Source: Branchiostoma lanceolatum (taxonomy: Eukaryota > Chordata > Leptocardii > Amphioxiformes > Branchiostomatidae). From it: a DNA stretch of 64,000 nt. Of the stretch, positions 45,982 through 57,372 are shown piece by piece (the first letter of the stretch is position 1; each line of letters begins with the position of its first letter). The stretch spans positions 6,622,001 through 6,686,000 of the forward strand of contig NC_089739.1 in NCBI RefSeq assembly GCF_035083965.1. The letters run 5' to 3'. Below the pieces are notes generated by a model. It was not told the origin of the DNA and made no database searches. It saw only the letters and a list, made by a program, of their open reading frames with translations. The position numbers were made by a program, and so were the translations under genes.

Positions 45982-46413
45982 TTGTCAGTATTTCTGCCAG
46001 TTGCTGCTGGCAAACGAAAAACCTTTTGTACTGCTTCTTATTTCCTTTGCACCAGATTATAACCTCTTTTGTAGAATGAACTCATTTTCTAGACTTCTTT
46101 AATGGTGTTAAGCTGTTCTTGTACATTTTCATCACAACATACAGCATGGTGTATCTCAAAGTGGACAGTTCTCTAATGTTTCCTGTCATTCAGCAGCCCT
46201 ACTAAAGATTAACCTTGTCTCATAGCCTGTGCCTCCGGAATGTGAAGAGGATTATCCTATCTCTTGAGATAAGATAAAGATAATCTCTTAGATGTAAATA
46301 AGAAGTTGATGATATCTTATACGATTTGTCTGTAGCTTTATGACATTCTAGCTCTATCATTTGTCAAATCAATGACCAAACGTTTGTAACAACTTATGGT
46401 TAGAAAGTGTACC

Positions 46414-46492
46414 TTAACCTTCTCCTTGTTAAGGTAGTATTTTGGTACCAAATTTGTAGTGGGTCAGGGTTAGGCTACAGAGAGAAGGTTAA
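46414..46492. mobile_element. Short MITE, TTAACCTTCTCC termini
   Basis: Termini 'taaccttctcc' and 'gagaaggttaa' bound 79 bp; related to 27499-27578. Confidence 0.6.
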
Positions 46493-47108
46493 AAAAATGA
46501 AACCTGGATGTTGAAGAAATTTTATTTAAAAAAACTTTAGTCAGCGGCTGACTGCAGCCAATGGGTTCAGGCATTCTCTTCTTACCAGAAAAGTAAGGTC
46601 TGAAGGATGGCAACAGTATCCCTTGGCATGGTCATTGACAGCATTTTGGTTGGGGGGTTCTTTTATACATTTTGGGGACAAATGAGCACCTAGGGCGCAA
46701 GCTTTCAAGGGGGGGTCTGGAGGTTTTGAAATGGCATTTCCTGCGTTTGGTTTCAAAGCAGAGACTGACGATAACAGCGGTGTCAAATGTATGCAGTGAT
46801 CATTCTCTATCAGGTGGGGTACTTCCAAGTGTGTGTGAAGGTTCTTCTTACCACACACCCACTCTACCCCCACCACCCCCAGTACCCCCTCCCAATACCC
46901 ATCCCCCCTAATACCCCCCTACAGGCATGCTTGGATGGTTAATAGTGGACATTGATGAACGACTGTTTGTTTAGACTTGTGGCCCCTGCTGTAACCCCAG
47001 ATGACATTATCAACTGGCCTGGTCAGATACAGAATCAACCTGTGCATTGAGACTGACCCTGTCTTCAGATTCACACTCTTCCATTCAAACCCCTTGCCCT
47101 CCTTTGAT

Positions 47109-47478
47109 TACTGTAATTTACTTTATCTTTAGCCTGAATTCAATCAAGCCTCCTGTGACCGCTCGCCGCCCTGTAACCGCCTCACAACCTCCGTGGGGAG
47201 GGGAGAGAAACCCCCGGACAGCTTGAGTTTGCGTTATACAGACTACTTCTTCACGGTAGCAAAGTTTCGCGATGTAAGGAAAATAGATATTTTCACTGAA
47301 CTTTAACTTCACAGTGGCAGCAAGTATAGAGTAGAATAGAGTAGAGAGTGATTTACAGAACGGATGTGTGAAGGAATCATAAATTGCAACAGGTTTTTTC
47401 ATGGTGATGATACATGTAGGTGATGATAATTTCACGGTACAGAGGTGACATGAAAACAGTGAACATGAAGTTACAGTA
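47109..47478. mobile_element. MITE, TACTGTAATT subfamily, with internal insertion
   Basis: Shares 'ttttcactgaactttaactt', 'cagtggcagcaagt' and 'ttacagaacggatgtgtgaa' with 43594-43811, but carries an extra segment near the 5' end (about 47150-47245). Ends 'gaagttacagta'. Confidence 0.65.
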
Positions 47479-48154
47479 AAAGAAACAAACATTTACAAAC
47501 ATTTTGATAAAAGAAATTTATAGCTGAAGACATTTGAAGGAAATTTATGTGTTGGATATGCCAGCCCATGGTAATTTATATTTAGCCACTATTTCTGGCA
47601 TGTCATATTTATGGTCCAGTTTGTTTGCAGAGTGTGTCTCTGATCAGTAAAGTAATCCCCAACATTGATGTCAGACCCATGTGTGTGTTTTGACCCACAT
47701 ACCGTTTTGCTGGATGCGGAAACAAAATTATGGATTAACGAGATTCTAAAAGGGATGTCTGTGTTAGGTATGTGTTATCATTTTTCTTGCAAACAGCTGT
47801 GATGTTTGGCACAATATTGTGTAAAGTTTATCATCTGATATGCAACCAAGTGTCTGTTAGCTTAATTTTGCTTTGACCAATGCTGGGGTGCTCCTCTACT
47901 AGGCTCTAGTAGGTTCTTCAAAATGCTCTAAAGTTCTGGCTCTCCTAAAGATGAAAAGACTTACAAACAACTACCTGCAGTATGCAAACTAAGAGGTTAC
48001 AACAATGTAGGTCAGGATTTGAGAAAAGTCCAAAAGGCTATAAAAAATAGTAAAGACTACACATCATAGACCACAGCATATTAATCATTGAGTACAAAAC
48101 TGTTGCAGTGACAGAGTGCAAAACGCATTTTGAGATTCTACTGTTGAAATAAAA

Positions 48155-48480
48155 GGTAAAGCAATCATCCTCAATTGAGGTGAAGCATGATGCTTTTTCA
48201 AGCAGCTAGTGGAAGTGCAATGCAGCTTCGCCAGGCCTACGACCCCGGCTTTAGCCAAGCACACCAGGTCACCCCTACTCTTCGCAATACGTGTGTTGGG
48301 TTCTCTTACATGCAGAGGTTTGACATTTAAGGCTAATGCCTGAAACTCACTCATACACATGGCAACCACCTTTACACCCTTCCACGAAAGGACGATGCCA
48401 CTCTTTTCCTGTCATGTCCAGACCCGGGCGCGAACCCTGGCCGCTGGCTCCAGGAATTTGAACTCACTCAGATGCAATTC
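48155..48480. mobile_element. Dispersed repeat with tRNA-like end
   Basis: 'ggtaaagcaatcatcctcaa' and 'gctttttcaagcagctagtg' recur at about 41915-41975, and in inverse at 61180-61312. The 3' part has 'ccgggcgcgaaccctgg', which resembles a B box. Probably a SINE-type retroposon. Confidence 0.55.
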
Positions 48481-49013
48481 TGCTGGTATCTTACCGAATT
48501 GAAAGTTTTTTTGTCTATCCATAGCTTTCAAGGCACAAGTAAAAGTCTTGCTTGTTTTTTGTCATATGGTTTTACGCAGCTGAGAGTATTCAATTTTAAT
48601 GAGCTGTTTTAATAGATACCAGCTTGGATTTATGGCATTCTTTTGCATCGCCCACATAGCAGAATATTTGAATCAGTCCATTGTCATGTCCGATATGCCA
48701 TGACCACACATATGTATGTTCGTAGCCTGGTTACCATACAATCCAGTCAGGGCCGTCTCTGTAACTTTTTTCAATCCTACTCATTGTTTGTGATTTTTGT
48801 TGTCAATTTTCGTTGTTAAGTCTGCCATTTTAGGCTGATGAAAATCAGGTTTATGAACTTCAAGTTTAGTTTTTTTTATGGATCAGGGGAAATTTTTGTT
48901 GGTCCCAGCAGTGTAAGCAAAATTTGGTCCCAAGATGGAGGGATGGGTCCTTGAGACAGCCCATGGTACCTCTATGGGTTGGTTTCATTTACTACTTTGC
49001 TCCCAGAAATTCT

Positions 49014-49426
49014 GTGTGAAAAAAATAAGCTGACAGAAAAAGATTAATCCATAGTAGAACAGGGGCTGGCAAAGGTTACTAAAACACCCCAAAACTAGCT
49101 GTTCAGAACGGTTACCAGGCTAGCATGTCTTTGTGGCCTGTGATATTTCACATAACTGGGCAGACTAGTTTATTTTTGGATGGTGCACCACTGAAGTTTG
49201 GTGTGAAAAAAATAGGCTGACAGAAAAAGACCAATGCTAAGTAGAACGGGCTGGTAAAACACCCCAAAGCTGGGTTACCAGGCTAGAGTGTATTTGTGGC
49301 CTGTGATGTTTCACATAACTGGGCAGACCAGTTTGTTTTCGGAGCGCGCGCCCCTGAAGTTTGGTGTGAAAAAAATAAGCTGACAGAAAAAGACCAATGT
49401 TATTAAAGTAGAACGGGCTGGTAAAA
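49014..49426. repeat. Tandem array (160-190-bp unit) interrupted by the foldback element
   Basis: Units start at 49014, 49201 and 49364, each with gtgtgaaaaaaataagctga, 'ggttaccaggctag', 'tttcacataactgggcaga'. The third unit stops at 'ggctggtaaaa' and resumes after 52736 as 'gtaaaacacccccaagctgg'. Confidence 0.85.
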
Positions 49427-49459
49427 TACGAAGCAGGAACTGTGTCAAAAATATCATAT

Positions 49460-49580
49460 ATATATCTTAAAAAGATGTAATTCTAAAACATATATGTTTG
49501 AGAGAATGATATATATATTTTGAATAGATAAGATTTCAAAACATATATGTTTGAGAGAATGATATATACTTTTTAAAACA
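49460..49580. repeat. AT-rich minisatellite in left arm of foldback
   Basis: Two units of 'acatatatgtttgagagaat', 'gatatatatattttgaatag'. The mirror array in the right arm (52545-52680) has three units. Confidence 0.8.
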
Positions 49581-49659
49581 ATTCACATTTTAAATCAATA
49601 TCTTTTTGAGTACAATACATATTCTAGATCAACATCTAAAAATCAAACATTTGTTGTTT

Positions 49660-49850
49660 CCAAAAACATGTCTGAAAGCATATTGTTGGCTAAAACATGT
49701 GTTCCCAAAACCCCTATCATTTCTGAAAGCATATGTTGTTCTCATAAACATGTGTTCCCAAAACCCCTATCATACCCGAAAACATGTTGTTCACAAAAAC
49801 ACGTGTTTCCAAAACCCCTATTGTTCCTGAATGTATATATTGTTCCAACG
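49660..49850. repeat. About 55-bp minisatellite in left arm of foldback
   Basis: Four units of 'aaaacatgtgttcccaaaac', 'ccctatcatttctgaaagca'. It is mirrored at 52265-52450. Confidence 0.8.
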
Positions 49851-50115
49851 CGGCGCCGAATCTGTGTCAAAAAGGTCTCGCACCAGGTTTACGGGAGCGT
49901 GTAAGTGTACCGAATATGCAAATCAGATCTAAGCTATACTAAACATGCTCCGTCACTTTATTAACTGAATCAGAACACATCGTTTTTTTATATTTTTTAT
50001 AATGATATCACGCTACTATCGTACATTTGTTATCGAAATGTTGCTGTATCTATGGCTTAGCCTTTTGTCAGTTCTCTAAGAAGTTACGAAACTCTGGTAT
50101 CGAGCTGTCAGCGAT

Positions 50116-50355
50116 ATGGCGACGTCACCACCGGGCGGGGCGGCGCAGCGGGCGGGGCGGGGACAAGGGTACCCGGCGATGCGGGGACAAAGGCGTACGG
50201 TACCGGGCGGACGGGGACAACGGCACCGACCGGGCGGAGCACCCGGCGGTGCGGGGACAGGGTTACCGGGTGCACCTGGCGGGTCGGGGTTGGTTGGAGG
50301 TTTCAGTTGGCCAACGTCCGGTATAGCGGCGGGGCGGGGACTTCAAGTGTGTTAG
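50116..50355 (+). CDS. CpG-rich 79-codon open frame, left foldback arm
   Basis: MATSPPGGAAQRAGRGQGYP and onward, Gly/Pro/Arg-rich, ending GRGLQVC. It lies in a sharply GC-rich island within an AT-rich element, with ATGGCG in good Kozak context. The mirror frame in the right arm is also open. It may be a captured gene start, an expressed short protein, or a by-product of GC-rich repeats. No known family is recognised. Confidence 0.3.
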   Translation: MATSPPGGAAQRAGRGQGYPAMRGQRRTVPGGRGQRHRPGGAPGGAGTGLPGAPGGSGLVGGFSWPTSGIAAGRGLQVC

Positions 50356-50432
50356 GGAACTTTGCAATTGGACCAAATATTCCTGATTCAAAACTTGTAA
50401 CGGTGCACACCCCCGTGGTAGTGCGATAGCCT

Positions 50433-50657
50433 CTACCAGGCTCCGCGGATCTGCTTTGAGACTAGCTACAAAGGTCAATCTCGGGGAAAGGGATAGCCTC
50501 TATAGCCAGGCTCCGCTGGGAAAATAGTAGAAATTGAGTGAATAGTATGCCCAAGTAGAGGTTGGTATGCCAAGGATAGCCAGCTATGCAAGGAAGTTCA
50601 ATAGGCAACCCACGTGTTAGGATATTTTCCCAGCGATCCGCGGAGCCTGGTAGGAGG
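50433..50657. mobile_element. Nested CCTCTACCAGGCTCC-family MITEs in the left arm
   Basis: A partial copy (about 50433-50492) is followed by a full copy (50493-50657) with termini 'tagcctctatagccaggctc' and 'gatccgcggagcctggtagg'. The right arm lacks it and retains only 'cctctggtagagg' at 51659-51671. Confidence 0.75.
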
Positions 50658-50659
50658 GC

Positions 50660-51649
50660 CTGCATGGGAGTATACGTAGTGACTACGAATTACGGAAAAT
50701 TTTTGCCACCGATTACGTTAAGAGCTGATTACGAATTACGTTAAATCGTGAGGCTTTCCAACCGACTTAAACACGTAACGCACGATTCAACTATCTAGTT
50801 CTGCGTCAAAACTATTGATTTTTATATTAATTGTGGTGACAATGAATCTATTGATGACCAGACTAAACGACTATAACTAAAATGAGTAGCCGTGACGGCG
50901 GCAGGGAATTCTGTATGGGAGGCGACGGCAAGATATTGCTGAACGTACGTTGAACACGTTGAGGCCGAAGGAAAATTGTGAAAATCTTGACCCCCTGAAA
51001 CGCTATATCATTGATTTTGAGTGCCAAATTTTGCTGGTACACTAAGCTATGTTTGATGGCATATCTATATATAAGTGAAAAAAATTCGCAAGAGTTTAAT
51101 GGTATGCATGGTGCGCGATGGCACGGTGATTGTAGGTGGGTCCGGGAAAATGGTAAAATCTCGACCCGCTCAAATAAATTTTGAGGGGCAATATTTGCAC
51201 TCGTAGTGAAAAGTACACAAGGGTTTCTGTTAGATCTTAGATTGTTTGCCCTCCCGACATATTTTCACCGGAGGCGTACATGTAACAATCGAATGTGGGC
51301 CCCAAGGCATGCACCCCGAGAAAATTTTGAAATCTTTACCCTCTGAAACGCAATTTCCTGTATTTTTAGGGTATATTTGGCTGGTAGTCTAAGCTATGTT
51401 TTATGGCATCTCTTTGATTGAAAAATACACAATGATTCCAGCTTGATATTCAGGGGCAACGCCCTCAGAACATTCATAGATTACGTTTTACGTCGCATAA
51501 AGGTAACTGCCTACGTTTCACGTAGAATCAAAGCGACCAATTACGCGTTATATACGGCCAATGTACTGATTACGAATTACGTTGATTTTGGGTGGATGAT
51601 TACGGATTACGAAGTCTAAAAAGGCCTGATTACGCCTTACGAAAAAGGG
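50660..51649. repeat. Centre of the foldback element
   Basis: 'gattacgaattacgtt' recurs at both edges of the centre. A block 'gaaaat-ttgaaa-tctt-accc-ctgaaacgc', 'taagctatgtt-tatggcat' occurs at about 50970-51080 and 51320-51430, with a decayed third at 51150-51230. No long reading frame. Confidence 0.65.
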
Positions 51650-51745
51650 CATGCAGGTCCTCTGGTAGAGGCTATCGCACTACCACAGGAGTGTGCACCG
51701 TTACAAGTTTTGAATCAGGAATATTTGGTCCAATTGCAAAGTTCC

Positions 51746-51994
51746 CTAACACACTTGAAGTCCCCGCCCCGCCGCTATACCGGACGTTGGCCAACTGAAA
51801 CCTCCAACCAACCCCGACCCGCCAGGTGCACCCGGTAACCCTGTCCCCGCACCGCCGGGTGCTCCGCCCGGTCGCTGTGGTCGGTGCTGTTGTCCCCGTC
51901 CGCCCGGTACCGTACGCCTTTGTCCCCGCATCGCCGGGTACCCTTGTCCCCGCCCCGCCCGCTGCGCCGCCCCGCCCGGTGGTGACGTCGCCAT
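51746..51994 (-). CDS. Mirror CpG-rich open frame, right foldback arm, 82 codons
   Basis: Inverse copy of the frame at 50116-50355. It differs by a 9-bp in-frame insertion (near 51880), which adds three residues and leaves start and stop unchanged. Confidence 0.3.
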   Translation of the reverse strand: MATSPPGGAAQRAGRGQGYPAMRGQRRTVPGGRGQQHRPQRPGGAPGGAGTGLPGAPGGSGLVGGFSWPTSGIAAGRGLQVC

Positions 51995-53277
51995 ATCGCT
52001 GACAGCTCGATACCAGAGTTTCGTAACTTCTTAGAGAACTGACAAAAGGCTAAACCATAGATACAGCAACATTTCGATAACAAATGTACGATAGTAGCGT
52101 GATATCATATTAAAAAATTTAAAAAAAAAGATGCGTTCTGATTCAGTTAATAAAGTGACGGAGCATGTTTAGTATAGCTTAGATCTGATTTGCATATTTG
52201 GTACACTTACACGCTCCCGTAAACCTGGTGCGAGACCTTTTTGACACAGATTCGGCGCCGCGTTGGAACAATATATACATTCAGGAACAATAGGGGTTTT
52301 GGAAACACGTGTTTTTGTGAACAACATGTTTTCGGGTATGATAGGGGTTTTGGGAACACATGTTTATGAGAACAACATATGTTTTCAGAAATGATAGGGG
52401 TTTTGAGAACACATGTTTTAGCCAACAATATGCTTTCAGACATGTTTTTGGAAACAACATATGTTTGATTTTTAGATGTTGATCTAGAATATGTATTGTA
52501 CTCAAAAAGATATTGATTTAAAATGTGAATTGTTTTAAAAAGTATATATCATTCTCTCAAACATATATGTTGAAATCTTATCTATTCAAAATATATATAT
52601 CATTCTCTCAAACATATATGTTTTAAAATCTTATCTATTTAAAATATATATATCATTCTCTCAAACATATATGTTTTAGAATTACATCTATTTTAGATAT
52701 ATATATGATATTTTTGACACAGTTCCTGCTTCGTAGTAAAACACCCCCAAGCTGGCCGTTGAGGACAGTTACCAGGCTAGAATGTATTTGTGGCCTGTAA
52801 TATTTCACATAACTGGGCAGACCAGTTTGTTTTCGGAGCGTGTGCCCCTGATAGAAATGCAGCCATCCCTAATGAAAACATCAGCAGGAATCACAGCTAC
52901 AGAAACAACCCTGACAGCTTGTCCTGATATTTCCTCACAAATCTGCCCACAAGCATGTCCTGAGGGTCTCTTGGGGTAACCAGAGATGGGCACTCCTGTC
53001 CCTCCTACTGGCTCTGTGTCCCGGAGGGTCAAATTGGGGTCAGACAGGACTGGTGATGTGGGGAAATTAGGGACCCAGGAGGCTTCCCTGGGGGATATAG
53101 AGTTTCAGCACTTGTAATGTGTGATTTATTGGGAGAGGAAGTTGTCAGGGGGTAAACCAGCTAATAGATGTGGGTTTGTAGGGATTAGAGGGAAGATGGA
53201 AAATGAAGATAATTGTACAGACTTCTGAATTGTGCTGTTTGTTTGGATGAAACATAGGATGAAGAAAGTTGAATGCC

Positions 53278-53375
53278 TGGCTAGCATAGACTCCATAGCT
53301 TACCGCTGGCTGTACCTTTTCCGTAGCAAGGAAAAGGGAGAGCCAGCGGTAACTACGGAGGATGGTACCCAGGCT
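53278..53375. mobile_element. hAT-like hairpin MITE, TAGCCTGG-related
   Basis: Imperfect inverse arms: 'taccgctggctgtacctttt' against 'gagccagcggtaactacgga', ending 'ggatggtacccaggct'. Confidence 0.6.
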
Positions 53376-54639
53376 TAAAGTTTTGACTGTATGCTTTTCA
53401 TAGAGAGATATAGATTGATAATGTATTGTCTTGAAATTAAAACTTTTTTTGTAAAATCAGTCATTATTGTACAAAGTTGCAGTTTTGGAGATGCACAACA
53501 GGGGGCATTGTTTAAAACTGGTCTTACAGGATGTACATAAAAATCATGTCTTAAAAAAGATACCATTGAAAAAAGAAGCAAGAGGTTACTACCAAGTTTC
53601 TAGAAATAAAATTATAGATAGCAATGTAGTCCTTTAAAGTCCAAAAAGGAAACTGTATTTCCTTTAGGAAGCCAAAATGTAGCACTGTCAACATTTAGGA
53701 ATTCGTAAAAGAACTTTTTAGAGTCCAAGTCACAGCTTTAGAAGCATTCCCAACACTCAGACCTAATCCCTGATGTCTGCCCTGGAAGGACCTATGTGAA
53801 ACACATCCTTGAGACGTTTCCTGCCCAAGATCTCTTTAGTACTTGAACTTCTTAACTTTGAGCCCAGAAGTAAGACTTGCTATGTCTACTCAAAATTTGG
53901 GAGTTTTCTTATTGAAAAAAACCCACTCAAGAGGATTTCCACTGTTTGCTTTGAACTTCCTAATGTAATGGGATAATGGGGAAAAGCAAATTAGATTAGA
54001 TTAGATGTGAGAAAAGATGTACAAACCTGAATCTGAGTTTGGGAAAGAATCAGTGTGTTTCTCCCAGTTAATAAATAAGTGATGTAAGGAGTGAATGCAT
54101 GAATGACTGAAATTGAGAACTGTACTGCTGTAAATTACATAGTGGACCAATGTCCTGGATGGTATTTTGCCTGTTGAGACCGACAAAAATTTCACCCCAT
54201 TGGTAAAAAAGATCTGAATTTGATGTCACGAAATTGATGAAAATTCATTTTGTAAACTTGGAATGACAGATTTTTAAAGGAACTTGACAACACATGCTCC
54301 CAAACAATGAGTGGGACAGAACAAAATTTAAGGCTGGAGACAGCCACGAAGTCCTTGTCCTTGAGAAGATATATCTCTTAGGCATAAGAAGTGTTGAATC
54401 AGGCTGGGAGCCAAAGTGAGGTCAGAGGGTTATCCCTACCCTTAAACTCTGGGTGTTCTCCAAAGTCCTGGTAATGTAGGCAGGATGCCAATGTTAAGTA
54501 AACTTGGAGTCCCACCGAACAATGGGACTTTCATCACTGCCAACCACCGAGGGACATGGGAGGAAACTACAAAATAAATCTGTAAGAAATGTTGTCCCAA
54601 ACTCCTGCCCTTGCTTTCACCATGTACCAAGAATGTAAT

Positions 54640-54790
54640 GTTTTGTGTGTGTGTCACTGTGTGTGTCACTGTGCACGTGTGTGCGGTGTGTGTGTGTTCA
54701 CTGTGTGTGGGTCACTCTGTGTGTGTGTGTGTGTGTCAGTGTCGGTGTGTGAGTGTGTGCGCGCGCGCTCATGTGAGTGTGTGTCTTTCT
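54640..54790. repeat. GT-rich microsatellite
   Basis: Degenerate (gt)n with gtcact interruptions; Cys/Val frames are artefacts. Confidence 0.85.
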
Positions 54791-56284
54791 GTCTGTGAAA
54801 AGCATAACTCAAGAAGTCCTGGATTGATCTTTATCATATTTGGTATGTTGGTTGGAGCAAAGTAAGGGAATGGTTAAATTTTGGCCCCTTAGCAGGTACT
54901 GCAGTAGAACTTTCGATTTGGATCTCTGGTGTTCTGGACATCCCATGTATGTATCTTTCCTTAGATATTCCTTCATGCATTTGAAAGTCATTTGAGAAAT
55001 AGCAGAAAAATGTTTAGTATACCTCACATCTTGTGCACATAGGGAAGTTTCTACAAGTTAATTGGAACTAGGGTATCCAGTTTCACACAACATAGGTGAT
55101 GTCAGAAGTAATAAGGATGTACAGATTTCTTCATGCCAATTAAGCACTGGGTTAAGGTTAATGTTACAGGAAGCTGCCACTTCTGATGTTTCTTGAGACC
55201 TAATTAAGAAAGAATGTCACCTTGGGGTTGACCGAAGGCAAGGTTAAGACATTTCAGGAGGGAAACACAGAAGTCACACTGCTAAGAAATATGGCACCTG
55301 TAACTGTTGGTGCTTACATGTGGATTTCGAAAAGGTCACGCTGACTTCATTGTAAGTTACTTTTGTCTGCTTCCAAAAGAAAGAGTTTGCAACCATACTG
55401 TACATCATATAAAGAATCTCCAAAATAAGCCAATATATGCTGTAACTTATAAATGAATATTGGAAAGCGGATACTAATAAGTGAAGCCTTCCAAAGTCAA
55501 AGAAGAAGATGTAAAAGAAGAAAAATGACAAAGTTAGTATGACACATTCTATGTGTTGAGGCATTTATTCAACCTTCCTGACCACTGAGAGCCTGGGTGC
55601 TAACTTAGATCACCTTACCTCACCTATCCCTTGAGATGCCAGAATGTTTCCAGGGCCTTCACAGCCAACTCTTCAGCTCTAGTCTAGGGCTAACATGCCC
55701 CCAAGGAAATTCTATAACAGAACCCCTTGAGATAGACCCTGAAATTCTCTCCAGATCCCCCAAAGGTTCAAACACTTCAAGTTTTCAACACGTTACTTGG
55801 TAAACCATCTGTACAAACTTCTCCTGACACATGTTGACCTCTGCGTTTGACCTTCAAGCGTCTTCAGAAGTGGCGAACACGTTCAGTTTACAGTCAGGGG
55901 ATCTGGAAAACCCTTTTGATGTGCTTTTGATGTACGGATGTTAGGCTGCGACCAGTACTGAGTGATAAACTTGCTTTAATTGGGTCTCAGTACGTGTAAT
56001 GAGAAGATCTTGGTGGAGAAAAAGGGTCCTTATCTGTGGCTGGTGGGCCATCACAAGCTGTGATTAAGAGATTTTGATTTAATTGGGAAACACGTTTCTG
56101 CACTCTGTCGGTAAGTTTGCTAACTGAAGCAGATAATTTGACTCAGACTAGAGTCTAAGTGTGTGGTGGAAAGTTTTGGTAACTTCTCTCTTTTTCTCAA
56201 CGAATACAGAAATATATTTGTAACAGTGTGGTTCAAACGCCACTTACTGACCAGTTTAACTTGTCCGGAACTTTTACTAGTTTT

Positions 56285-56350
56285 AGGCTAGTGTTCAGTG
56301 CGTTGGCTTTGTACACTGGCAGGCCTGAGTTCGATTCCCGGGAGCCAGGA
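56285..56350 (+). mobile_element. tRNA-like SINE head
   Basis: 'tgagttcgattcccggg' is a good B box; the A-box side, 'gctagtgttcagtgcgttgg', is weak. No SINE tail is evident. Confidence 0.45.
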
Positions 56351-57164
56351 GACAACTGTGCTAGTTCTACTTGCCTTGTGTGACATCACTCCCCAAGAGC
56401 AGTGGCATTCAAGTGTCTTAATGAGGTACAATTTACTGTTGTCCCTATCATGACCTTAATTATATCAATTATCACATAGGAACGTTGCATAATGCGCACA
56501 AATAATATAAACAAGTAGTTTATGCAATGGATAGTAAATAGGTTTAGAAAGTACATGTACCAGTATTCCAGCCCCATGTATGACTATGAATATGAGGGAG
56601 CTCCAGGCATTAGCCTCAAGCATCAAACTGTATCAAAAAGAGTAGGGATGACCCTGTGTGCTTGGATAAAGATGCAAGCTGTAGCGAAGCCGCATTTCAC
56701 TGAACCAGCTACTTGGAAAAGCATCATACTTCACATCAATTAGTGAGGACTATAGGAGAAGAAGAATTCTTCTTCTTCTTACGGGTTGATTGCAAAAACA
56801 CTTCTCTACTTTGAAAAAGGAGAGCAAAATCAATTTTCATTCTTTCCTTGAAAGCTGTTTGTACAAGACTTGTGCCCAAGCCAAGAATCCCGTTGTCTGA
56901 CCCCAGCCCACTTGTCCCTGATCCTAGCTTCCTTACCCCACCCTTCACTATCAGTGTTTGATAACTAAAGGGACTTTGAAAGGAAAAGCACTGATGGTGT
57001 TTTGACTGGTGGATTTGTTTTATCAGACCGTTTGTTGTTGGAGATTCCAAGGGGCAAAGAGAAATTTGCCATCTGTTTAAGAGATTTTTGTAAGTCAAAA
57101 TTGTCTAAAAGCTGCCAGTTATGACTTATAAGTTAGTTTGTAGGTATGTATCTACTGTAAATGC

Positions 57165-57372
57165 AGATATAGAAAAGGAAACTCTTGAAAGAACTGAGTA
57201 CAAGAAAACAAAACAGTCAAGAAAACTTTAGAAAAATAGGAGAAAGGGATAAAGGAAAAGGATGATGAAAAGACATGAAATGAAATGAAAGAAAAACAAA
57301 TGAGGAGAAAGGCAAAGAAAAAGGAGAAAGAAGAAAAAGACTAAAGAAAAAGAAAAAGGAAAGAAAGTGTTC
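57165..57372 (+). repeat. 200-bp polypurine tract
   Basis: Almost pure purines on the plus strand (gaaa, ggaga and aaag runs). No genes were found in 53.4-62.7 kb around it. Confidence 0.8.

Larger units (their letters stand above)
49427..52735. mobile_element. 3.3-kb foldback element with 1-kb inverted arms
   Basis: The arms (49427-50442, then 50658-50668; and 51650-52735) are inverse copies starting TACGAAGCAGGAACTGTGTC. The element is flanked by GTAAAA (49421-49426 and 52736-52741), a 6-bp target duplication. Each arm runs, from outside in: AT-rich minisatellite, about 55-bp minisatellite, unique text, a CpG-rich open frame, and unique text. The unlike centre (about 50669-51649) has repeats of its own. 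No transposase frame is visible, so it is probably non-autonomous. The 6-bp duplication and long arms do not fit a superfamily I can name. Confidence 0.9.

Noticed and set aside
49660-49850. CRISPR-like repeat array
   Set aside because: Units are contiguous with no unique spacers, in animal DNA inside a transposon arm; it is a minisatellite.
50027-50326. 99-codon frame overlapping the GC island, and its mirror at 51775-52083
   Set aside because: Alternative frame of the same GC-rich repeat; the ATGGCG frame has better start context. Both are open only because the arms are nearly identical.
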